Notes under the pieces: generated by a model
Told to the model about the DNA's origin: nothing
The model's input: the letters and a program-made list of their open reading frames with translations, nothing else
Database searches by the model: none
Shown here: positions 1 through 7,783 of the stretch, in pieces
Layout of the letters: each line of letters opens with the position of its first letter
How positions within the stretch are numbered: position 1 is the stretch's first letter
From: Rahnella ecdela
GTDB taxonomy: Bacteria > Pseudomonadota > Gammaproteobacteria > Enterobacterales > Enterobacteriaceae
DNA length: 64,000 bases
Assembly (NCBI RefSeq): GCF_019049625.1
Contig: NZ_JAFMOY010000112.1
Location: forward strand, 1-64,000
Direction of reading: 5' to 3'
Program-made: the position numbers and the translations under genes

Positions 1-63
1 CCGACGGGCTTCTTGCCCTAACAGTATTCCAGTCATCTCAAAATTAGCGTTAGTGTTAGACAT
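1..63 (-). CDS. IS2-type transposase OrfA (InsC-like), N-terminal fragment
   Basis: Only 21 codons are inside the window. The visible peptide starts MSNTNANFEM and continues TGILLGQEARR. The last part resembles the start of IS2 InsC (DVLGPEKRRRR), which precedes its helix-turn-helix. The gene would encode the DNA-binding OrfA of an IS3-family element. It runs leftward out of the window. No strong ribosome binding site is seen. Whether the element is intact cannot be judged. Confidence 0.5.
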   Translation of the reverse strand, partial: MSNTNANFEMTGILLGQEARR

Positions 64-127
64 ATATCCAAGCCTATCTCTTAAGTTAAGAGACTTCTAC
101 TGTCTGGCTTTTCATGGGGCCCACTCA
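1..127 (-). mobile_element. Left end of an IS3-family, IS2-group insertion sequence (truncated by window edge)
   Basis: Read on the minus strand from base 127, the sequence begins with a terminal repeat resembling the IS2 left end: GGGCCCC near the tip, then CCAGACA, then a palindromic CTCTTAACTTAAGAG block. IS2 has the same order, with CTGGCCCCC, CCAGACA and a short palindrome before orfA. An OrfA-like reading frame starts at base 63 and runs out of the window. The remainder of the element lies to the left. The comparison with IS2 is from memory, so the subgroup is likely rather than proven. Confidence 0.6.
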
Positions 128-301
128 AATTAATTGGCATTGTGCCAAGCAGGGCAAAAATATTACCCATTGAGTGACCCGAGTACCGTTGTGACAAGCC
201 TAAACTTTAAAGATAAGCCCGGCAGGCAGCTTCTGTGATGATGCCCGTCCTCTCGAGGTGAACAAACCAGTGCCAGTGAGTGCCGGCTCCGGTTTGTGGA
301 G

Positions 302-1207
302 TTAGGTTTTCGGTTTAGTGGCGTCAGGTTTCGTATTTTCAATGGGACCCGCATTGCCCAGTTCTGCACCAGTGACCGGATTCACTTCGGTATCGGATTG
401 CGTCCGGGATTTCATTGCATCCAGACTGGCTTGTTGTTTTTCATCCAATATCACTGAGGCTTCACCGGCGCCGCCATCCACTGCCGGTTGAGGTTTATCA
501 ACGTACTCGAACGTTTTCTCCGAATTCCAGCTTCCACGCACCGTCCCGCCCTCAGACATGTTGTAATAAACCTGTGAAAACTCAGGCACTGGCGGGAGTT
601 TTCCTGGCGGGAAATTATCCTGAATAGCGTAGAGCGCCTTTTCAAATGACTGCTGGTGGGCGACCTCCCGGGTCATCAGAAAGCTTAGAGCATCTTTAAT
701 ACCCGGATCATCGGTCACGTTGATTAAACGCTCATAAACGATTTTTGCCCGAGCTTCGGCAGCAATGTTTGGACGCAGATCGGCGGTTGGCTCACCGATG
801 CTGTCAATATAAGCAGCACTCCAGGGAACGCCTGCTGAGTTGACTAGGGCCGGACCACCGCCGTAAAGCAATGACGTAATATGGCTGTCATCCCCACCGC
901 CGGTGAGTGAGCGATAAAGATCTGCCTCTTTTTCCGTTCCTTCAGCCAGCTCGCCCTTGGCGCCTTTATTTAGCATGCCCACAATAGTGCCGATGATTTC
1001 CAAATGGCTAAGCTCCTCGGTGGCAATATCGAGTAAGAGATCCTTTCTGCCCGCATCGTCTTCCCCAAGCCCCTGCGTGAAATAGCGGCACGCGGCGGCA
1101 AGCTCGCCCTGCGGCCCGCCAAATTGCTCATGTAACAGATTTGCAAGACCAGGGTTAGGCCCGGCAACTCGAACCGTATATTGCAGCTGCTTAATATGTT
1201 TAAACAT
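302..1207 (-). CDS. katN: Manganese (non-haem) catalase KatN
   Basis: Di-manganese catalase that disproportionates hydrogen peroxide, expected to be cytoplasmic. The 301-residue protein has the ferritin-like metal ligands: Glu35 in GPQGE, Glu65 and His68 in EELSH, Glu151 in NIAAEAR, and His184 in EVAHQQ. Length and the hydrophilic Pro/Thr-rich tail (about residues 260-301) fit the family. The start has a good GAGGAAA ribosome binding site. It stands alone, about 175 bases from an IS end. A CTAGGCTTA element 44-52 bases upstream resembles a sigma-S extended -10, which would fit the stationary-phase control known for katN of enteric bacteria. Confidence 0.93.
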   Translation of the reverse strand: MFKHIKQLQYTVRVAGPNPGLANLLHEQFGGPQGELAAACRYFTQGLGEDDAGRKDLLLDIATEELSHLEIIGTIVGMLNKGAKGELAEGTEKEADLYRSLTGGGDDSHITSLLYGGGPALVNSAGVPWSAAYIDSIGEPTADLRPNIAAEARAKIVYERLINVTDDPGIKDALSFLMTREVAHQQSFEKALYAIQDNFPPGKLPPVPEFSQVYYNMSEGGTVRGSWNSEKTFEYVDKPQPAVDGGAGEASVILDEKQQASLDAMKSRTQSDTEVNPVTGAELGNAGPIENTKPDATKPKT

Positions 1208-1243
1208 AAAGTTTCCTCATTCAAATCGATGAAATATGGGTTG

Positions 1244-1260
1244 TGCAAAATAAGCCTAGG
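1244..1260 (-). promoter_or_regulatory. Candidate sigma-S type -10 element for katN
   Basis: The minus strand carries CTAGGCTTA at 1251-1259, close to the sigma-S preferred CTAYACTTA. The start site would be near 1244, giving a leader of about 37 bases. No clear -35 is needed for this class. Confidence 0.35.
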
Positions 1261-1725
1261 AAAGGAAACGGTGATTAATCATAGCCAGGCGAAGGATATA
1301 GGTAAGTTTATGTTGGTTTAGGAATTATCTGCAATGGTCAGGAAAGCGACTGCGTGGATCCTGATTATAATGATTTTTTGTAGGACGTTAAAAATGGAAA
1401 AATAGAAGTGCTGGTAAAATCGACTTAGATGGGGAAAATTTTCACATTCGGAATAAATAAAAGAGAAGTAGAATCCTCCATTTATTTATCTTAAGGTTCA
1501 AATAATATTTGATGCTGTAGTAGTCAAGCAAAACTGGCCACGGCTGTAGAATTTTTCCACAACATTCGTTTTCACTCATTCGGAATAAGACCATTTTTGT
1601 ATTGATGTTGTATGAGCAGGTTGTAACCGCGCCCTGAGTTTCTCAACTAATATGGATATTAGCCTGACTTTGACACTTCTGAATAAGTAGCTATAAATGG
1701 ATAAGCACTTAACAAGGAGAGAAAA
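1261..1725. other. Intergenic stretch between katN and the YgiW-like gene
   Basis: AT-rich divergent region that must hold the promoter of the rightward YgiW-like gene. I see no convincing coding potential, repeat or terminator in it. Confidence 0.5.
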
Positions 1726-2121
1726 ATGAAAAGAGTAATTCTGGCGTCCATCTTAATGTTATCTGGGTTACCTGCATTTTCCGCCCCCGGAGGTGGATTT
1801 GAGGCTTCGGAAACACCCCCACCACCTCATAAACAGGATAGTGGGATCAAAGGATCTGAAGATGCAAAAGAGTCTACGGTGAAGATGGCCATTAATAATG
1901 ACAAAAATTATTGGGTAACACTTGAAGGTAATATCATTAAAAAGACCGGCGAAGGACATTATACTTTCCCCGACAAAACCGGCGTCATTACTATCTCCCT
2001 GAAAGATGATAAGTGGAATGGCCAGAAAGTGACACCTAAAGACCTCGTGAGCATCAGTGGTCGTGTTATAAAAGAAAAAGGAAAAAATGTCATTCAGGTT
2101 GAAAAAATCCGAATTCAGTAA
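1726..2121 (+). CDS. YgiW/YdeI-family periplasmic OB-fold stress protein
   Basis: Small secreted protein of the bacterial OB-fold (BOF) family, which in enterics is linked to tolerance of cationic peptides, peroxide and other stress. Its molecular role is unsettled. Residues 1-19 form a signal peptide ending AFSA. A Pro/His-rich linker follows, then the OB fold from about residue 60, with the family hallmarks WVTLEGNI and KWNGQKVTPKD. Length (131) matches E. coli YgiW (130). The ribosome binding site AAGGAGAG is strong. The gene is monocistronic and ends at a perfect terminator. Which paralogue (YgiW, YdeI or OmdA) it corresponds to cannot be decided. Confidence 0.85.
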   Translation: MKRVILASILMLSGLPAFSAPGGGFEASETPPPPHKQDSGIKGSEDAKESTVKMAINNDKNYWVTLEGNIIKKTGEGHYTFPDKTGVITISLKDDKWNGQKVTPKDLVSISGRVIKEKGKNVIQVEKIRIQ

Positions 2122-2157
2122 CCCTCTAATCCTTCTCCCTCAAACACTCATATTTAT

Positions 2158-2205
2158 AACTTAATTGAGACATTTTAAATAGAAACATCTCAATTAAGTT
2201 TTTTA
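2158..2205 (+). terminator. Rho-independent terminator
   Basis: Perfect 13-bp stem (AACTTAATTGAGA at 2158-2170 with its complement at 2188-2200) followed by a T run. It ends the YgiW-like gene. Confidence 0.9.
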
Positions 2206-2280
2206 GTAAAAAAGCAATTTTCAGTTTCTATTCTATCAATCAACTAGTCTCCACCTTAGTCCGAATTACATTTTTGATTA

Positions 2281-2325
2281 ACAACATCCTCCCCAACCTA
2301 AAAGGACGTGGCTTCCCGCGAAAAT
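2281..2325 (-). mobile_element. Degenerate 3' end of an IS200/IS605-family tnpB
   Basis: On the minus strand this reads SREATSF, a stop, then VGEDV. That is the typical C-terminus of TnpB (OrfB) proteins, REAPSFRVGEDV-like, with the Arg codon changed to a stop. The DNA resembles the CCTCCCC...AAAGG...GGCTTCCCGCG right-end motif that also forms the omega-RNA scaffold. No further TnpB coding is seen upstream, so this is a relic only. Confidence 0.5.
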
Positions 2326-2547
2326 CCAGGTAATTCAGGGTATGGGCTCCCTGACTAGAGATAACACTTAGCATTTCTGATGGTTTAAGGTGATACTGAT
2401 TTTTTTGAATTTTAATTTTAAATATTGGTTTTTTTAGAAATATCTGTCATTGCGTCTATTGTTTTACTATGGTTAAGCAGTCAATTTCATAGATTTAAGG
2501 TCAAAAAATCAATGAGTCACTTTGGAATAATCAGGGGTAACATACTT
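2326..2547. other. Leader region of the alkylsulfatase-like gene
   Basis: AT-rich upstream region. An open frame continues 41 codons upstream of the chosen start, but its predicted product lacks a sensible N-terminus, so I treat it as untranslated leader. No defined operator was recognised. Confidence 0.4.
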
Positions 2548-4563
2548 ATGCTCAAAAAATCTCCCCTGGCACTGCTTTGTGCCGGATTGCTGCTCTCTGG
2601 CTCTGTGCTGGCCGCAGATTATCAGTTTACGGCTGACAGTAAGCCAGCAACCGACTCAACATCAACAAAAAACAAAGCTGTCTATAACGAGCTGGATTTT
2701 GCTAACAAGACCGACTTCGAAAACACCGACAAGGGCTTCATTGCTCCGCTGATCAATAACGGCGACATCGACGGTGTTATCGACATTACCGGTCTGAACT
2801 TCATGCAAAAAAAAGATGCGCCGCCGTCTGTTAACCCAAGCCTGTGGCGTCATGCCCAGCTGGTAAACCGTGGTGGCCTGTATAAAGTCTCCGATCACAT
2901 CTATCAGGTGCGTGGCCAGGACATCTCCAACCTGACCATCATCGAAACCAATACCGGTATCGTTTTATATGACGTGGAATATTCCACCGACAGCTTCAAA
3001 CGCTCAATTGAACTGTATGAGAAAGAGCGTGGTAAAAAGCCGCTAAAAGGAGTGATTATTTCTCACAGCCATGCTGACCACTTTGGTGGTTTCGGCGGTA
3101 TTTACGCCTCCGGCCTTGCGACACCTGAAGATTTCAAAAGTGGGAAAATTCCATTCCTGGCACCAGAAGGGTTCGTTCAGGAAGCCGTTAGCGAAAACGT
3201 GATGGCCGGTAACATCATGGCCCGTCGCGCTGGTTATCAGTACGGTAACGTGCTGACAGCAGGTCCTACTGGCGGGATCACTGCTGCACTGGGCCCGGTA
3301 CTGGCGAACGGCAAGTCTACACTGCCACTGCCGAATAAGAGCATCACCAAAGACGGTGAGAAAGTAAACATCGATGGTGTGGACTTTGTCTTCTACCTGA
3401 CGCCAGGTGCTGAAGCCCCGGCGGAGATGGTGATGTACATCCCGCAGTGGAAAGCACTCTCCATGGCGGAAGAAGTGAACCATCTGCAGCACAACATATA
3501 CACCCTGCGTGGCGCGCAAACGCGTGATGCCAGTGAATGGGCGTCTTACATCAATGCTGCGATTACGCGTTGGGGTAATGATGTGGAAGTGCAGTTTGGT
3601 CCGCACACCTGGCCGGTCTGGGGCAACCAGAACGTTGTTGAGTACATGAAAGACCAGCGTGATGCTTACCAGTCGATTTATAACACCACTATTCGTTATG
3701 CCAACTACGGCTACCGCCCTGATGACATTGCAGATAACGCAAAACTGCCGGAAAAAGTGTTCAACAAGTGGGATAACCGCCCTTACTACGGCAACACCCG
3801 TAACAACCTGAAATCGACTTATATCAAAAATCTGGGCTGGTTTAGCGGTAACGCAGCAGAACTGGCCAAATACCCTGATGGGGCTCGCGGTGAACGCTAT
3901 GTGAAAGCGCTGGGGGGGGAACAGAAAGTGGTTGATCTGGCCGTTCAGAGTTACAAAGAGGGTGACTACCGCTTCACGGCTGACCTGCTGAACAACATCG
4001 TTTCCTACGATGCTGCCAACAAAGACGCTAACTTCCTGATGGCGGATGCGCTGGAACAGCTGGGTTATCAGGAAGAAAATGCGCTGTATCGTAACCTGTA
4101 CCTGTCTGGTGCGCACGAACTGCGTGTGGGCGGTAGTGTTCCGAACAAACTGAGCACCGCGTCTCCGGAAGTGATTGCCGCTCTGCCGCCGGAAATGCTG
4201 GTTTCCTATATCAGCATGGCTTCCGATCAAATCAAGGCAGAGAAACTGGGCAACCATACCGTAGCACTGAATATAGATGGGACTAAGTTCTTACTGGATC
4301 TGCACAACGGTGTACTTAACTACATCAAACTGGATGCTGATATGCCAGCTCAGAAGGCAGACACCACTATCGAGATTGCGAAAACCGATTTGGTTGCAGT
4401 GATCGCCGGTAAAGAGAAAATGGATGATCTGCTCAATAACGGTAAAGCCAAAATTGAAGGCGACCGTGAGATTCTGAAGCAGATCGCTTCTACGCTTGAT
4501 CTAAAAATCAAGAACGACATGAACCTGGTGCTGCCGTTGCAAAAGGCTAATCAGATTCAGTAA
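2548..4563 (+). CDS. Periplasmic alkylsulfatase-like metallo-beta-lactamase-fold hydrolase (SdsA/YjcS family)
   Basis: Predicted to hydrolyse alkyl sulfate esters such as dodecyl sulfate, using two zinc ions. The start at 2548 gives a clean signal peptide (MLKKSPLALLCAGLLLSG, ending VLA) after a GGGGTAA site. An upstream in-frame start would bury it. The catalytic domain carries HSHADHFGG near residue 173, and further ligands are likely in EEVNH and FGPHTWP. The middle holds the helical dimerisation domain and the end an SCP2-like lipid-binding domain (from about residue 540), the order known for SdsA1. Length (671) fits. It lies in a transposon-scarred region with a terminator directly after it. 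The natural substrate is not known from sequence. Confidence 0.88.
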   Translation: MLKKSPLALLCAGLLLSGSVLAADYQFTADSKPATDSTSTKNKAVYNELDFANKTDFENTDKGFIAPLINNGDIDGVIDITGLNFMQKKDAPPSVNPSLWRHAQLVNRGGLYKVSDHIYQVRGQDISNLTIIETNTGIVLYDVEYSTDSFKRSIELYEKERGKKPLKGVIISHSHADHFGGFGGIYASGLATPEDFKSGKIPFLAPEGFVQEAVSENVMAGNIMARRAGYQYGNVLTAGPTGGITAALGPVLANGKSTLPLPNKSITKDGEKVNIDGVDFVFYLTPGAEAPAEMVMYIPQWKALSMAEEVNHLQHNIYTLRGAQTRDASEWASYINAAITRWGNDVEVQFGPHTWPVWGNQNVVEYMKDQRDAYQSIYNTTIRYANYGYRPDDIADNAKLPEKVFNKWDNRPYYGNTRNNLKSTYIKNLGWFSGNAAELAKYPDGARGERYVKALGGEQKVVDLAVQSYKEGDYRFTADLLNNIVSYDAANKDANFLMADALEQLGYQEENALYRNLYLSGAHELRVGGSVPNKLSTASPEVIAALPPEMLVSYISMASDQIKAEKLGNHTVALNIDGTKFLLDLHNGVLNYIKLDADMPAQKADTTIEIAKTDLVAVIAGKEKMDDLLNNGKAKIEGDREILKQIASTLDLKIKNDMNLVLPLQKANQIQ

Positions 4564-4581
4564 TCGTTTCTGATATCTACA

Positions 4582-4609
4582 ATGGGCAGCGTAGGTTGCC
4601 CATTTTTTT
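4582..4609 (+). terminator. Rho-independent terminator
   Basis: Stem ATGGGCA/TGCCCAT with an 8-base loop, followed by seven T. It lies 19 bases after the sulfatase-like gene. Confidence 0.9.
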
Positions 4610-4710
4610 CTGCAATAAACTTAAACGGGTAATTGAGCTAAATTGGCAACAACGCTAGTTTTTCGTAAGCGTTTACTGAGCGCCATATTGATGAGAGGGT
4701 ATTTAAAATA

Positions 4711-5496
4711 ATGAAAAAGTTACTTGGATTGAGCGCAATAGCGTTGCTCGCGTGTAACTGCTGGGCTACTGACGGCGGCGCGGGAAGTACAGCACAGGCA
4801 AATAACCCACTTGCCAATATGACCGCATTCAATATGCAAAACTATTACATTGGTGATGTAAGTGGAACGGATAAAGATGCTAACCAGTTCTGGTTCCGCT
4901 ACGCCACTCCCTTTTATTTAGGTGACAGCAACTGGTTATTACGTGCATCTCTTCCGATAAATACTTACCCCGCCCCACCAACCTCCGGTCACCAGACTGG
5001 AAGTGGCGATTTGAATATCTTTGCGTCATGGCTTATTGACACCGGTAACCCTGCTGTCAGTTTCGGCTTTGGCCCACAAGTCACTTTGCCTACCGCATCA
5101 GAGGATGCGCTCGGTACGGGCAAAACATCAGCGGGTCTGGTTAACGTTCTGTTTGATGCCAGTAATCCAAAGTTCCAGTATGGTTATCTCGCATCCTGGC
5201 AGCACAGCATCGGCGGCGAAGGCGATCGTACCGATGTAAACCTGGCAACATTCCAGCCGTTTATGTTCTATCAATTAGGTGGTGGGACCTATTTACGATC
5301 TGCCCCTATATGGGCCTATAACCTTCACAATGATGATTACAGCGTTCCGTTGGGGCTCGGCATTGGCCAGGTAATTAAAGACCAGAAAACTGTCTATAAC
5401 TTTTTCATTGAGCCACAAGGCAGCATTGCTGATCGCGGAGATGGTCAGCCCCGCTGGCAGATTTTCGCGGGGCTTAACCTCCAATTTCTAAATTAA
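4711..5496 (+). CDS. Outer-membrane beta-barrel protein, phenol-degradation MetA-like (transporter-type)
   Basis: 261-residue protein with a signal peptide (residues 1-19, ending CWA) and alternating amphipathic strands rich in aromatic residues, ending LQFLN as outer-membrane barrels do. The pattern [25 protein letters not shown] and GLGIGQV resembles the family named after MetA of phenol pathways, whose members are thought to take up hydrophobic compounds. It follows the sulfatase-like gene after a terminator, so they are probably separate transcripts. A link in surfactant or hydrophobic-substrate handling is inference. The ribosome binding site is weak. Confidence 0.7.
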   Translation: MKKLLGLSAIALLACNCWATDGGAGSTAQANNPLANMTAFNMQNYYIGDVSGTDKDANQFWFRYATPFYLGDSNWLLRASLPINTYPAPPTSGHQTGSGDLNIFASWLIDTGNPAVSFGFGPQVTLPTASEDALGTGKTSAGLVNVLFDASNPKFQYGYLASWQHSIGGEGDRTDVNLATFQPFMFYQLGGGTYLRSAPIWAYNLHNDDYSVPLGLGIGQVIKDQKTVYNFFIEPQGSIADRGDGQPRWQIFAGLNLQFLN

Positions 5497-5520
5497 TAAG
5501 TAACCACTGGTGCTTTTATA

Positions 5521-5557
5521 TATATCAGGAGGGGAAAAGCTTTTCCCTCCTGATATA
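5521..5557. terminator. Long stem-loop after the barrel gene
   Basis: Near-perfect inverted repeat (TATATCAGGAGG...CCTCCTGATATA, one bulged G) around an AAGCTT centre. There is no T run after it, so it may act as a weak terminator or as a 3' end stabiliser. Confidence 0.5.
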
Positions 5558-5559
5558 TT

Positions 5560-5745
5560 GGCGAGATCCACGTGCCAGGGCAGACGTTCGGCCACTTTAT
5601 TGGGCGGCCATTCCGCAATATAATATACTTAGGATATGGCGAAGGTAGCTTCCGGATCTCTGCCCTTTAGCCTGCACGTTCCGATCAGACCATCTAGCAG
5701 GGTTTCGCGTTCGCCACCGTGATCGCTGCCGAAAAAATATAGTTT
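5560..5745 (-). pseudogene. IS66-family transposase (TnpC) C-terminal relic
   Basis: Reading the minus strand from 5745 gives KLYFFGSDHGGERETLL, then LIGTCRLKGRDPEATFAIS, a stop, then IAEWPPNKVAERLPW. This follows the C-terminal block of IS66 transposases: LFAGSDxGGER, SLIxTCKLNGVDPxAYLAD, then W-P-N-R-I-x-E-LLPW. The internal stop and the absence of the rest of the gene make it a decayed remnant. It fills most of the gap between the two outer-membrane protein genes. Confidence 0.7.
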
Positions 5746-5869
5746 TTCTATCCCAGACATACTGCACATAATTTTCGTTCTGTGGCGTTGTTACTTTGCA
5801 ATAGGGCGCAGCTTGGCTATTCTTTGTGAGGATAAAGTTAACCCATCATTCGGGATAAGCCTTGTAAAT

Positions 5870-6664
5870 ATGAAATCATATCTGTTTTGTGCATTATGCA
5901 TCGGCCTGCTCCCCGCAGTTCTCTCTGCAAAAGCGGCAGAAGTTAATCCCAATGCCGAAAAATCGGCCGATGACCCGACTAAAGTCACCACTAAATTTGG
6001 CATCACATGGTCTGATAACTATGACATGGACGACAGTAACGTCGCTTTCTCAGGTTCACTGGCATTCGATCAGGTCAAGAAAATTAACGTCCGTATTAAT
6101 AGCGACGCCTCAGAATGGCGCATAGGGGGTTCATGGCTGTTCCCCGTAGGGATCTTCAATTTTAACTTCGGTAAAAACCAATACCCGGATAACTCTTCGC
6201 AAACCAACTATTCTATCGGAACATTTATCCCTCTCAGCGCTTTTGGTATCGAGCCCGCAGGATTCCAGATATTCCCGATGGCCGGATATTCCTATAATGA
6301 TGGCGATCACATGGAGTGCAATGTTGATAAGCATAAGTCATGCTCGCAACCGGGGTTTGATGGTACGCCATCCCCTGAGAACGGATTCGAATCGACAAAT
6401 ATTTCAGGTAGCAGTGGCTATTTGGGTGTTTTCGTCCTGAAACCTCTCACTACGCATCTGCGCTTGCTGTCCTTTTTGGGCGGTTCTTATGGGTCAGAAA
6501 ACGACGCAGGTGACAATTATAAAGGTTATTTCGGGGGTGTTGGTCTGGGCTATAATATTACAGAACATAATTCAGTAAAGGTAATGACCTATATTCAGGA
6601 TAACAATACCTACCTCAATGATCCTGATAAACGCATCCTGCTGGCCTGGCAATATCAGTTGTGA
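5870..6664 (+). CDS. Secreted, probable outer-membrane beta-barrel protein of unknown function
   Basis: I do not recognise the family. The start at 5870 gives a signal peptide (MKSYLFCALCIGLLPAVLSA, ending AKA) and a 264-residue product. An upstream in-frame start at 5813 would place 19 charged residues before it. The mature part is rich in Gly, Asn, Asp and aromatic residues in alternating patterns (IGGSWLFPVG, YFGGVGLGYN), and ends in WQYQL, compatible with a 10-12 strand barrel. One Cys pair lies near residue 150. It follows the IS66 relic and ends seven bases before an IS903-type inverted repeat, so it may have arrived with mobile DNA. Confidence 0.7.
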   Translation: MKSYLFCALCIGLLPAVLSAKAAEVNPNAEKSADDPTKVTTKFGITWSDNYDMDDSNVAFSGSLAFDQVKKINVRINSDASEWRIGGSWLFPVGIFNFNFGKNQYPDNSSQTNYSIGTFIPLSAFGIEPAGFQIFPMAGYSYNDGDHMECNVDKHKSCSQPGFDGTPSPENGFESTNISGSSGYLGVFVLKPLTTHLRLLSFLGGSYGSENDAGDNYKGYFGGVGLGYNITEHNSVKVMTYIQDNNTYLNDPDKRILLAWQYQL

Positions 6665-6670
6665 AACTCC

Positions 6671-6688
6671 GATTTATTCAACAAAGCC
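6671..6688. repeat. Orphan 18-bp terminal inverted repeat of IS903 (IS5 family)
   Basis: GATTTATTCAACAAAGCC is the reverse complement of the IS903/IS102 terminal repeat GGCTTTGTTGAATAAATC, all 18 positions by memory. No matching partner repeat or transposase was found nearby, so it is a solitary end left after deletion. Confidence 0.6.
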
Positions 6689-6773
6689 CAAAATTATGCC
6701 AGTTTTCCACACCCATCGATAAAATTTACATTTTACGAGAAAATTCTTAATTAACACCTATATTGACAGTGAA

Positions 6774-6911
6774 CTACTTCATGCCATTCTCTTTTTTATT
6801 TTCACTGTTCAACAGCAACCAAATACAACCGATAACTATGCCAAGTATAGCAATAACACCAAGGCCAATGATTAAAAATAAAGTACTTCCTATGCCTACA
6901 GGTACAGCCAT
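6774..6911 (-). CDS. Small single-pass membrane protein (45 residues), unknown
   Basis: The frame starts MAVPVGIGSTLFLIIG, has one strong hydrophobic segment (about residues 8-34), then a charged tail ENKKENGMK. The ribosome binding site AAGGAGAT six bases before ATG is near ideal, which is the main reason to believe it. The hydrophobic helix followed by a basic/acidic cytoplasmic tail is typical of enteric small membrane proteins. No neighbour on the same strand suggests a partner. The function is unknown. Confidence 0.65.
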   Translation of the reverse strand: MAVPVGIGSTLFLIIGLGVIAILGIVIGCIWLLLNSENKKENGMK

Positions 6912-7166
6912 TGCTGATCTCCTTCCGTATGAACTTATCTAAATCCCCAATAAAGATACCACCGACCAAGGAGGCGTAGTAAGTAAATTATGATACTTCA
7001 TATGTCTTTGAGTGACATGAAAAAAATGGCGCATCGGCATTTGTTTAGGCTGGTTTTAAATGTCCGCCTTTGGGGGTGCGGACATCTCAATTGAGCTACT
7101 ACAATATAGGTACGCATAATCATAATTATGCTAAATGATGCTGGGTGAAACGAGAATACTATTTTT
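6912..7166. other. Gap with two small inverted repeats
   Basis: It contains TGTCCGC/GCGGACA (7061-7084) and GCATAAT/ATTATGC (7113-7130). Either could end the leftward toxin transcript, but neither has a T run. Nothing else was recognised. Confidence 0.35.
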
Positions 7167-7538
7167 TCAGGTAGACTGTTTTAGGACTTCAGCGATATTC
7201 CACACATCCAGGTTCCCCTGTGCGGCTGAGATAGTCAACTCTTCATGACTTGGAGAAAACCGAACAAGAATGCCATTACGGCGCAGGAATAAAGCAGATG
7301 AGGCAAATGCGGTTCTCTTATTTGCATCATTGAAACAATGCCCCCGCGCTATAGCAAGAAGATATGGAGCAGCTAGAACGTATATATCATCCTCGTCTTC
7401 ATACATGTGTCGGTTCAGAATTCGTGTTGCCATACTTTCTATCCGACCTGGGTCAGCAAAGCCGCAAAGGCCTCCGTAAGCAGAAATCATTCGGTCATGA
7501 ATGCCAATGATATCTTTGCTGGAAAGAAAATGAATCAT
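7167..7538 (-). CDS. doc: Doc-type Fic-domain toxin
   Basis: Toxin of a type II toxin-antitoxin system. Doc proteins phosphorylate elongation factor Tu and stop translation. The 123-residue protein carries the Doc motif H-C-F-N-D-A-N-K-R-T at residues 67-76, the His, Asp/Asn and Lys-Arg of the Doc active site. Length matches P1 Doc (126). Its start overlaps the antitoxin stop by four bases (antitoxin first), the usual coupled order. Intact motif and pairing suggest a working module. Confidence 0.92.
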   Translation of the reverse strand: MIHFLSSKDIIGIHDRMISAYGGLCGFADPGRIESMATRILNRHMYEDEDDIYVLAAPYLLAIARGHCFNDANKRTAFASSALFLRRNGILVRFSPSHEELTISAAQGNLDVWNIAEVLKQST

Positions 7539-7756
7539 CGGTTTTTAAGAGCCTCAAGCGTCTTACCATGTTCACTAAACAACCAATCGAAATCCGATTC
7601 AGCTTGTATTCTCAGCATTTTTTCATACTGCTCAGCATCAATAACAACAACGGGCTTTCCCGAACGGCGTGTGATAATTACGGGCTCACCGCTAGAAACG
7701 CTATCAAGAACTGAAGCCAGTTCATTACGGGCAGTGGTAAAATTTATAGATTGCAT
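7535..7756 (-). CDS. phd: Phd/YefM-family antitoxin
   Basis: Antitoxin and likely autorepressor of the toxin gene. The start at 7756 (MQSINFTTARNELASVLD) matches the usual Phd/YefM N-terminus, and a GAGG lies nine bases before it. In-frame ATG codons at 7762, 7771 and 7783 are alternatives. Residues 1-50 form the Phd fold (GEPVIITRRSGKPVVVID). The C-terminal part (DFDWLFSEHGKTLEALKNR) would wrap the toxin. Upstream, the motif TGTACA-N6-TTTACA may belong to the autoregulatory operator. Confidence 0.88.
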   Translation of the reverse strand: MQSINFTTARNELASVLDSVSSGEPVIITRRSGKPVVVIDAEQYEKMLRIQAESDFDWLFSEHGKTLEALKNR

Positions 7757-7783
7757 AGTCATATGCCTCATTGAAATGTACAA

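Noticed and set aside
2425-2547. 41-codon upstream extension of the sulfatase-like gene
   Set aside because: It would put a hydrophobic and basic stretch before a perfect signal peptide, and there is no Shine-Dalgarno sequence.
3043-4257. 404-codon open frame on the minus strand
   Set aside because: It lies wholly antisense to the alkylsulfatase-like gene, has no ribosome binding site, and its product is rich in His, Arg, Val and Phe without domain sense: a codon-bias shadow.
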